In this document: in pieces, positions 49,335-57,000 of the stretch
Layout: each line of letters begins with the position of its first letter
Numbering within the stretch: the first letter of the stretch is position 1
NCBI GenBank assembly: GCA_031553315.1
Contig: JAVBLT010000017.1
Span: 1 to 64,000 of the forward strand
DNA length: 64,000 nt
From: JAVBLT01 sp031553315
GTDB lineage: Bacteria; Verrucomicrobiota; Kiritimatiellia; RFP12; DVOR01
Direction of reading: 5' to 3'
Notes under the pieces: model-generated
Database searches by the model: none
What the model was told of the DNA's origin: nothing
What the model saw: the letters and a program-made list of their open reading frames with translations, nothing else
Position numbers and translations under genes: made by a program

Positions 49335-49844
49335 TTACTGAACCCGTCGCCGCAGGCCGATCGCCGCCACGCCCAGCGCCAGAAGCGCCAGCGAGGTCGG
49401 CTCGGGCACCACCGGAGCCCAGCTGTCGTTCCACATGGAGGGGGCGTTCATTTCCCAGCTGTCGCCGGTGATGTCGGGCGGGGTGGGCCCCACCGCAACG
49501 GGCGATCCGGAAAGGTTAAGCGCCGAAGCGCTTGCGAGGTAAGACTCCCCGTTCTGTGTGAAAAGAACCACATAATAGTAAGCGTCGTCACGGCTGTTCA
49601 TTTGACCTTGAACAACGTTGGCAGACCACTCTCCGCTGATACCCCGCTCGGCCAGCGTAATCGCGCCGGTGTAGACGTCGGGCGTGATCTCGCCGATATC
49701 GCTCGCAGCCACAAGCTTTACGGATTGCACATCGCCAAACGCCCCTTCGGGCAAGCTGCCGGCAAGCACACTCCACTGGAGCACGACCGCATGCGCGGCC
49801 ATGCCCCATACGGCGGCCAGCAGCGCAATTACATACTTCGTCAT
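49335..49844 (-). CDS. PEP-CTERM sorting domain protein
   Basis: A 169-residue exported protein with signal peptide (ending AHA-V) and a C-terminal PEP-CTERM tripartite tail: VPEPTSLALLALGVAAIGLRRR, that is V-P-E-P, a hydrophobic helix and a basic cluster. This tail is recognised by an exosortase (EpsH/XrtA-type), which must be encoded elsewhere. The mature part is strand-rich and has no known domain. It is the last gene of a four-gene reverse operon of exported proteins. Confidence 0.87.
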   Translation of the reverse strand: MTKYVIALLAAVWGMAAHAVVLQWSVLAGSLPEGAFGDVQSVKLVAASDIGEITPDVYTGAITLAERGISGEWSANVVQGQMNSRDDAYYYVVLFTQNGESYLASASALNLSGSPVAVGPTPPDITGDSWEMNAPSMWNDSWAPVVPEPTSLALLALGVAAIGLRRRVQ

Positions 49845-49864
49845 TTATTTTCTCCTTAAAACAA

Positions 49865-50602
49865 TCAATTGTTACCGTTGAGGCTCACAAACCACGCCGC
49901 CTGCCCGGGCGCAAGAGCCAGCGACGGCACAACCTGCGAGGTCGCGGGATTCCACCATTCAGAGGCGCTTTTTTTGTGCCACGTTTCATAGGCCGAACCG
50001 CCCTTGAGCAGCATGACCCGGTCCGAACTCGTGCGATAAGCCTCGTGAGGCACGGCGCCTGTGACCTCGTCAAGATCCAATGCCTCGGCGGGGTCGGGGT
50101 TCCCGATCAGGTTGTACCCGGGGTTGGCGCGCGTGCCGCGATTCATGGCCGGCTGGGTGATTGCGCCGCCGAATTCCTGGCCGTACATCGCCCCGACGGC
50201 ATGGGCGGTCTTGAGCCAGATTATGGCGCCGGCCGCAAACTCACCCGGGCCGGTCGCGGTCGAGCCGCTGCCTTCATCGCCCACGGCGACGGCTTTCCAT
50301 GCGCCGCCCTCGACGGTGTAGACATGGTAGGTCACCGCGGGCGCCGCCGAGCTGATCCACACCTGCGCCTCATCGCCCTCGGAGCGCTCCGCAACCGGCA
50401 AAAGCGCGTCAAGCTGCGCGGGCACGTCCTCCCCGGTGATGTCGAACCCCGAAACCGGCACGCAAACAAGCTGATAACCGGCCGTTTGAGGCGCCGTCAC
50501 CGGGGCGACCACGGCGGTGTTGGCGCTCTCCACGGTGGTCGTGATCGCGGCGGAGGCGGCAAAGGCGCTCATCAACACTGCTGATAAAAGTATTTTTTTC
50601 AT
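49865..50602 (-). CDS. Secreted protein of unknown function
   Basis: A 245-residue exported protein (signal peptide ending ASAA). It shows segments YQLVCVPVSGFDITGEDVPA, GAIIWLKTA and a later GYNLIGNPDPAEALDLDEV, with W/aromatic-rich C-terminus. There is no sorting tail. The GYNLIGNP motif resembles the lead-in of Por-type or other beta-sandwich domains, but I cannot assign a family. It is 11 bp downstream of the gene at 50613-51347 and shares its transcript. Confidence 0.6.
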   Translation of the reverse strand: MKKILLSAVLMSAFAASAAITTTVESANTAVVAPVTAPQTAGYQLVCVPVSGFDITGEDVPAQLDALLPVAERSEGDEAQVWISSAAPAVTYHVYTVEGGAWKAVAVGDEGSGSTATGPGEFAAGAIIWLKTAHAVGAMYGQEFGGAITQPAMNRGTRANPGYNLIGNPDPAEALDLDEVTGAVPHEAYRTSSDRVMLLKGGSAYETWHKKSASEWWNPATSQVVPSLALAPGQAAWFVSLNGNN

Positions 50603-50612
50603 GGCGAGCTCC

Positions 50613-51347
50613 TTACTTGGCCACTTCAATCTTGAAGAACTGGGCCTTTTTGGCCGGATCCACGGCGATTGCGACGCCGCCGCCATCGGCCGCGAAGGTC
50701 TGGGCCTCGGTGCGGTTTGTGACGGGCGTCCAGATTCCCGAAGAGAGATTCTCCGTGACCGAGACGGTGTAATAAACCCGGCCGTCGGCCTTTGCCGTGA
50801 GGGTGGCCACGCCGCCTTCAACCGCAAGCCCGGTGATCACCGGGGGAACCACCGTGGGAAGAATCGCCGCGCCGGAGCGGGTCGCAATGGCGGAACCGGC
50901 CGCCTGCTGAGCGGCGGCCAGGCGCACCATGCCGGGCGCTCCAGAGGGCAGCGCGGAGGCGGTCTCAGAGGCGCCGTAGGCGACCACGATGTCGCCGACC
51001 GGGGCGCCGGAAGCGTTGCGCGTATCGAGCAGCACAACCCGGAAGGTGCCGTTGCTGTAGTCCGCGCCGCTGTTGAGCTCGACCACGATGCGCCCGCAGG
51101 CGCCGTCTTTGGCTTTGCCTTGGAAGACGATTCTGGCGCCTTCAACCGCGCCGGTGTTGTCGATCGTGAAGGTCGACCCCGCCGGCACGAAGAGCAGGTA
51201 GTAGGTTTCTCCGTCGGCCACGGGGGTGCCGTCGGCATAGGTGTCGGGACCTGTCGTGGCGAAGTCGACTGTCGCATTGGGGGTGGCGGCGCAGGCCACG
51301 CCGGCGGCCCAGGCGATCAGCAGGGAAAAGAATGGCATTTTTTTCAT
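50613..51347 (-). CDS. Secreted protein of unknown function
   Basis: A 244-residue exported protein (signal peptide ending ACAA-T). The mature region is beta-rich: residues about 45-60 (GETYYLLFVPAGSTFTIDN) and a C-terminal domain with GVATLTAKADGRVYYTVSVT and a final AQFFKIEVAK, reminiscent of fibronectin-like or invasin-type tails with an FFKI ending seen in autochaperone-like regions. Not assigned to a family. It follows the gene at 51371 by 23 bp. Confidence 0.6.
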   Translation of the reverse strand: MKKMPFFSLLIAWAAGVACAATPNATVDFATTGPDTYADGTPVADGETYYLLFVPAGSTFTIDNTGAVEGARIVFQGKAKDGACGRIVVELNSGADYSNGTFRVVLLDTRNASGAPVGDIVVAYGASETASALPSGAPGMVRLAAAQQAAGSAIATRSGAAILPTVVPPVITGLAVEGGVATLTAKADGRVYYTVSVTENLSSGIWTPVTNRTEAQTFAADGGGVAIAVDPAKKAQFFKIEVAK

Positions 51348-51370
51348 GATGAACTCCTCTTTCTGCCGGG

Positions 51371-52489
51371 TTACCTGGCCACAATTCTGGCGGTGAGCCT
51401 GGCGGGCGTGGAGCCCAGGGTGTAGGGCACGCTGGCCGTGGCCACGCCGTCGACAAAGGTTCCGACCGTGGCGGTGCCGATTTCGGTTCCGTTTACGAAG
51501 ATCGCCACCTTGCCGTTGATGTCGCCGGTTTTGCCGCCGTCGTTGATCATGAGCTTGACTTTGGCGGTGATGGCGCCGTTGCTGTAGCTCACGCCGGCAA
51601 TACCCAATTCGTAGGAGAATGCGGCATTGGCGCCGTCGGCCACAAAGCCGGCGCCGAGGAGGTAGGCGGTTTCATGCACGGCGCGGGCGCCGGCCTCGGT
51701 CGCGGTCGTGGCCGAAACGCCGCCTTCGCTGGTCATGCTCACGGAGGTCGCGCCCATTGTGTTTTGAAGGGCGGTCTCGATGTGGGCCTGCACGGCGCTG
51801 TCGAGCGTGACCCCTTCGGGGGCGGGCGGCGGCGTGTAGAGCGTGCCGCGGAGGGGGTCGCCGTAGGAAGCGAGGATATTGTCGACCAGGCCGTCGCCCG
51901 TTACTTTCACGCCGCGGGGAATGGCGCCGCCGGCCAGAAGCGGAATGGTGGCGGTCGCGGCAAAAGAGTCGCCCACGGTGGCAACCAGGCTGGCCTCCGT
52001 CATCCGCAGCGTCACGGTGAACCAGGCCTCCGGCTCAATGCCGGCGAGCGAGAGCGTTTCGCCCTGAGACCTGATTTCGCTCCCGGTCCAATACTTCGCC
52101 GCGAGAACCGTGTTGCCGGCGCCGACGTCTTCGACCACGAAAAACAGCTTGTCGACCTCTTCCGGATCACTGCCCACATAAGCCACGTTTTGCATGGCAA
52201 ACTGCATATACACCGTGCCGTTGGCGTAGGGGGCATCCTGCCAGATTTCCTGATACGGGCTTTCCGACGTGATTGTCCGCCCCTTTGTGCCGCTTCCGAA
52301 AAACGCGGCGTTTCCGCCGGTATACCCCACCGAGGCGGTTCCCTGGTCGTTTTCAAAATTCTGAATCCAGGCGCCGTCGCCGGCCGCCGGCGTGTTCCAC
52401 CGGGCGGGAAGCGCCGCCGCTAAACCCGGCAGCCCCGCACCCAAAGCGGAGAAGAACGCCAAGGCAAACAAATACTGCGCTGCCTTCAT
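51371..52489 (-). CDS. Secreted protein with lectin-like N-terminal domain
   Basis: A 372-residue exported protein. The start at 52489 has AAGGAG and a signal peptide; an upstream in-frame ATG at 52585 adds a non-signal extension. Residues about 25-200 (GDGAWIQNFENDQGT, GTVYMQFAMQNVAY, LFFVVEDVG, WFTVTLRM, LVDNILASYGDP) look like a concanavalin/LamG-type sandwich. The remainder has a repeat-like, Ala/Thr/Gly-rich region ending in strand-rich ARLTARIVAR. First gene of the reverse operon. Confidence 0.6.
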   Translation of the reverse strand: MKAAQYLFALAFFSALGAGLPGLAAALPARWNTPAAGDGAWIQNFENDQGTASVGYTGGNAAFFGSGTKGRTITSESPYQEIWQDAPYANGTVYMQFAMQNVAYVGSDPEEVDKLFFVVEDVGAGNTVLAAKYWTGSEIRSQGETLSLAGIEPEAWFTVTLRMTEASLVATVGDSFAATATIPLLAGGAIPRGVKVTGDGLVDNILASYGDPLRGTLYTPPPAPEGVTLDSAVQAHIETALQNTMGATSVSMTSEGGVSATTATEAGARAVHETAYLLGAGFVADGANAAFSYELGIAGVSYSNGAITAKVKLMINDGGKTGDINGKVAIFVNGTEIGTATVGTFVDGVATASVPYTLGSTPARLTARIVAR

Positions 52490-53164
52490 TTTTTTCTCCT
52501 TAACAATAATCCATACTTCTTTGAATAGGGCGGTATAAAATGCCCTAAACCAAAACCTTGACCACACCGCACCCGCGGCGGGCATACTTTTCCATACATT
52601 TAAAATAGCACAAAAAACGGAACCGTGGGAAGCCTGTTTTTCAATTTCAGCGATTTTTTTTTACGGAAAAAGCCCGCCCGTTCATGCAAGCGCCACCCAG
52701 GCGAAAAATTGCACATTGATTTCAAATGAGTTGCGCTTGACAAAACTCAAAGCCGCAATCCGAAAACACGTGTAAAGTGAAAGCGTAAACGCGTCTGCGC
52801 ATTTCCCTTCCCGCGCCCCGGGCACCCTGAAAAAAACAGCCCCCGAAAAATACTTAAAGACTCGGTCGGCCTGATCCGCGCGCTCAAAGCCTCGCGCGAA
52901 GCTGAAAAAAATAGAGCTCTTGCGAAATTGCGAAGCTACGTTTTTTTCGCACGCGGAGGCGCGGAGAACACGGAGCCGGTTTGTGAAAAATCCAAAACCA
53001 CATACAGTGAAGGGGGTGTTTTTCTCCGCGTTCTCCGCGCCTCCGCGTGAGAAAATTAAATTCGCAGGAAGTCTAATGTTTTTCCGGTTTTTTTAGAAAA
53101 CCCCTTTGCTCCGCCACTATTCATGGACAACGCTTCCAACCCACACAACCCGAAAGGCCCCGCC
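52490..53164. other. Intergenic region between divergent secreted-protein genes
   Basis: About 675 bp with no convincing gene. It carries the upstream region of the reverse operon (52489) and an AT-rich tract around 52600-52680. At 52948-53050 it contains a copy of the second hairpin family. The remainder has no clear coding or structural signal. Confidence 0.6.
52948..53050 (+). repeat. Second hairpin family, copy 1
   Basis: The left arm CGCACGCGGAGGCGCGGAG (from 52948) pairs with CTCCGCGCCTCCGCGTGAG (to 53050) through roughly 26 bp, separated by a 48-bp AT-rich loop. The element is flanked by T/A runs (TTTTTTTCG...GAAAATTAAA). A second copy lies at 53529-53621, in the same orientation. Similar GC-rich inverted repeats are scattered in environmental bacterial genomes, but the exact family is not identified. 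Confidence 0.8.
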
Positions 53165-53473
53165 GTGAAAACCTACCTGAAATACGCCCTCGCCATGATC
53201 ACCCTCCTCAGCGGCTCCTCCCTCTTCGCCCAATGCCGCCCCCCCGCCCCCCGCAACACCTGCGCCCGCGCCGCCTCCGCGCTCAGCGGCATACAATCCT
53301 CCCAGGCCTCCTCCAAGAGCCGTGCCGCCGTGCAATCCAAAAGCGCCGCAACCCAAACCGCCTCCCGCCGCTGCTCCGGCGCCCGCACCGCCTGTTTGAA
53401 AAAGACCTCCTCGAAAGCCCCCGCAAAGACCTGCTCCCGCACCGCCAAAAGCGCCCCCCGCGCCTGCAGATAG
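53165..53473 (+). CDS. Small secreted Ala/Ser/Arg/Cys-rich basic protein
   Basis: A 102-residue protein starting at GTG 53165 (GAAAGG upstream) with a signal peptide ending LFAQ-C. The mature part is very basic and made of Ser, Ala, Lys, Arg and six or more Cys residues, with patterns like TASRRCSGARTACLKKTSSK. No domain known; it could be a nucleic-acid- or glycan-binding cationic peptide, or an unusual lipoprotein since a Cys follows the signal. A longer frame from 53123 exists. It lies between two copies of the second hairpin family. Confidence 0.4.
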   Translation: MKTYLKYALAMITLLSGSSLFAQCRPPAPRNTCARAASALSGIQSSQASSKSRAAVQSKSAATQTASRRCSGARTACLKKTSSKAPAKTCSRTAKSAPRACR

Positions 53474-53528
53474 AGGATATCAAGGAAACGCTGATTAAAC
53501 CCAAAGACCGGCAATCAGAATTTAAATT

Positions 53529-53621
53529 CTCACGCGGGGGCGCGGAGTACGCGGAGAACACACACTTTTTTCGATCCTATCTGATCCTTCTCTCTCCGCG
53601 TACTCCGCGCCTCCGCGCGAG
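53529..53621 (+). repeat. Second hairpin family, copy 2
   Basis: The left arm CTCACGCGGGGGCGCGGAG (from 53529) pairs with CTCCGCGCCTCCGCGCGAG (to 53621). Compared with copy 1, GGAGAAC/GTTCTCC has become GGAGTAC/GTACTCC: both arms changed so that the base pairs remain. Loop about 35 bp. This compensatory change supports a selected structure or gene-conversion-like turnover of the palindrome. Confidence 0.8.
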
Positions 53622-53880
53622 CAAAAAAAGCACCATTCATCAGCACTTCTTAAAGGAAAGGCCTGCGGTATGACAGAAAAAACGGGATTGGATTATTTTT
53701 CGCTTGTCAGAAAACATCAAAAATTGTACTCTCTTGAAAACACATTGATTGAATTTCGCCTTTGGCTCCGCCGTTTGCGCTGCTTCCGGCTCAATTCATC
53801 ACTGTTCGAGATTTTTGCGTTTACCGCATGCAATCGTTCAAACGAAAACGACCAATTTTTAGACAGAACGACATAAATGC

Positions 53881-53909
53881 GGAGATGCGTGCCCTCTGGC
53901 ACGCTCTCC
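53881..53909 (+). terminator. Hairpin in the leader of the LRR surface-protein gene
   Basis: GGAGATGCGTGCC and GGCACGCTCTCC form a stem with one bulge and a short loop, followed by TCCGTGTTTTC. It may terminate an upstream transcript or attenuate the gene at 54030. Confidence 0.45.
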
Positions 53910-54029
53910 TCCGTGTTTTCTGTCTGGGCGCTTGGTCGTGCCCCGTTTGGTTCCGGAGTAGAGTCGTGCCTTGTTTAAGAACCCGATCCGAAGGGATTTC
54001 CCCTTCGATGGAAAAGACAAGGAGATGCC

Positions 54030-57000
54030 ATGAAAATACGTGCTCTACGGTTTCATCGCCTGCTGTTCATGTTATGCGCCGCCCTGTTTGGCCTGACCGG
54101 CAACCTCGTTGCCGCCGGAACCTGGTCGCTCAATACCTCCACCGGAACGCTCACCCGCTCCGATGGATGGAAGCTGACGATTGCCGTAACCAAAAATACG
54201 ACCAACTTTTCCATCACCGGTGCCACTAACTCCAGCTCCGACTATGTGCTTGATGACCTTCCTGGCTCCATTGACGGCTATACGCTAACCTCAATTGAGA
54301 GTAATGCATTTAAAGGTGTTGTAAAGTTGGATTCGGTTGTAATTCCAGACTCGGTGACATCTATCGGATATAGAGCTTTCTCGGGATGCAGTCAATTGAG
54401 GTCTGCAAAACTAGGTTCCAGTGTGAGAAGCATCGGATATTCTGCATTTTACGGAACGATTCTTACCGAGATTGAAATTCCCGATAGCGTCACCACGTTG
54501 GGTCTTGCCAGCCCGAGCGGTGTTTTTACCGGCATTGCCACGCTTAAAACCGCTAAAATCGGTAAAGGGATAACCACGCTTACCGCGCATGCTTTCAGAG
54601 GGTGCACGGGGTTGACATCGGTCGAGTTGGGTGAAAACATCGAAAAAATTGGCAATAATGCGTTTGCGGATTGTACGGCATTACGTTCGGTTTCACTGCC
54701 TGAAGGACTCATTTATTTGGAATTTTCCTGTTTTGAAAATTGTACGAAAATTGAATCTGTTGTAATCCCGGATCGCGTTATTTCTGTGGAACACAAGGCC
54801 TTCTATGGTTGTGAGCGTTTGGCTTCCGTTACGATTGGTTCTCGCGTGCAGGAGCTTGGTTATTTGGTTTTTGGCAAATCAGTGATTACCGAGATTGTGG
54901 TTCCCGACAGCGTCACCACGTTGGGTCTTGCCAGCCCGAATGGTGTTTTTACCGGCATTGCCACGCTTAAAACCGCTAAAATCGGTAAAGGGGTGGCCAA
55001 ACTCTCCGGGTATGCTTTCAAAGGGTGTACAGATCTTAAGACGGTTATTCTCAGCAGTGAGGTTACTGAAATTGCGGCAAATGTTTTTTCCGGTTGCACA
55101 CTTTTGAGAAATCTGTGCTTTACTGGAAATATGCCTGATTGCACTACTGTTGCTTCCTCCTTTACCAACTGTTCGGGGGTGACGGTTTACCGCCCGCTGA
55201 ATGCCACGGGGTGGGGGAGCTCGCTCTTCGGTTTTCCCGTGGAGATTTGGAGCCTGCCGGTATTGTTCAATGCCAATGGCGGAAGCGAGCCTTCGCCGGT
55301 GCTGAAAACCTGTTATCCGGGATCAACCTTTAGTGCATTGCCTTCGACCGTTTCTTCGGGGCGAACTTTTGCCGGCTGGCACACGGCGCCCGCGGGAGGC
55401 GAAGCGGTGGCAAACGGGGATGATATTCCGTTTGAGTTTTACCCTCTCACGCTCTACGCGCACTGGTCGGGCGGCTCGCAGACGGCGCTGACGGTGACGT
55501 TTGACGCGCAGGGCGGATCCGTTTCGCCGGAGAGTGTCCATTATCCGTTGAACGCCGCCTACGGTGATTTGCCGGCTGCCACGCGCACGAATTATTACCT
55601 CGAAGGCTGGTACCCCAACCTTTTTGACAAGACCGGCAAGGTTGCCGCGGCTGATTCGGCGGGCGCGCAAAGCCACACGCTCCATGCCAACTGGTGGCTC
55701 GGCATCACGTTTGATGCGCAGGGCGGCACAATCGACGGCGAGGCGAGCAAGCTCGTGGGCTGCGAACCGGGCAAGCTGCTGGGCTCTTTGCCCACGCCCA
55801 TTCGCCTGGGCTATTCCTTCAAGGGGTGGTATTCCGCCTCCTCGGGCGGCACGCAGGTCACTGCGGCCACCGCTCCGGTCGCCGGCTGCACGATCTATGC
55901 GCAGTGGGTGGGGGTCAATTATGATTTTGTGTTTTACAAACCCACGGCATGGGGGTGGAACAGTGACTTTTTCCTGAATTCGACCGAAACGGCCACTTCG
56001 GGGACCACGACCTTTATTCAAGGCGACCCCATCCATACCTATTATGCGTTTATAGAAAACAATAAAAACGCCTATATGGGGGTCATCACCAACCGCGTGA
56101 GCCTGAGCGGAAACGGTAAGAATGCAACGCATGATTTTGTGTATCCGAGCTTGGCGGCCAACGTCTTCTCCGGGTGCAACGGGTCGGCCTGGTCTGAGAT
56201 GCAAGACCTCGCCCCGGGAAGCTACACGCTGACCATCACGCTCAATGTGAACAACACCATCGCGGAATCAAACACTGCCAACAATGTGAAAACCATCACG
56301 TTCACAGTGAAGGCACCGAGCCGGGTTGTCACGCTGACGCTGGATGCGCAGGGCGGCAAAATTTCGCCCGCCACCAAAACCGTCACCTCCGGCGAAACCT
56401 ACGGCACCCTCCCCGCGCCCACGCGCACCGGTTTCACTTTCGATGGCTGGTACACGCAGCCGGGCGGCCTGGGCTCGCTGGCGACGGCTTCGACCACGGT
56501 TTCCATCGCTACGAACCATTCGCTCTACGCGAAGTGGGTAGGGCTTCCTTATTCGTTGACGGTGAAGGAAGGGCTCGCCAACGGGCAGGCTTCGCAATCC
56601 GTGGCTTCGGGCTCTTCCTGCACGGTCGTGGCGGCCACGAAGGCCGGGATGGCGTTTGATAAGTGGGTGGTCGCGCCCGCCACGGCGGATTTGGGCGCTT
56701 CCTTTGATGCGAAGGCTGCCGAAACCACCTTTGTGATGCCGGCTGTGGCGCTGACGCTGACGGCGACTTTCATCGAGTCGCCGGGGTATGTGGCGGTCGC
56801 GGTGCTGCCTGCCGATGCCGAGGGCATTCAGTGGAGCGCCGACGGCAAAACCTGGAGCGAACCGGGCACGGGGGCGCTCAAGGCCGGTAAATACACGATG
56901 ACCTTCCGTTCGCTCGATGCGCGCTGGATTGCGCCGGCCAAGCAGTCGGTCGCGGTGGTGGTGGGTCAGACCGCGCAGGTCACGGCGGTTGCCACGCGGG

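Larger units (their letters stand above)
53474..54029. other. Intergenic region upstream of the giant LRR surface protein
   Basis: About 555 bp. It includes copy 2 of the second hairpin family (53529-53621), an open frame at 53670-53876 without a convincing product, a hairpin at 53881-53909 and a small hairpin CGAAGGG/CCCTTCG near 53992-54008 just before the AAGGAG site of the gene at 54030. AT-rich. Confidence 0.6.

Noticed and set aside
49019..49341. Open frames reading through the hairpin element, giving FNFTLSDRRSVAT-like peptides
   Set aside because: They are translations of the palindromic repeat itself, seen in several copies and both strands without a start signal; not a protein family.
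53670..53876. 68-codon open frame with a weak AAGGAAAGG upstream
   Set aside because: Product has no hydrophobic signal, domain or repeat and lies in AT-rich repeat-laden DNA; may be a relic but cannot be supported.
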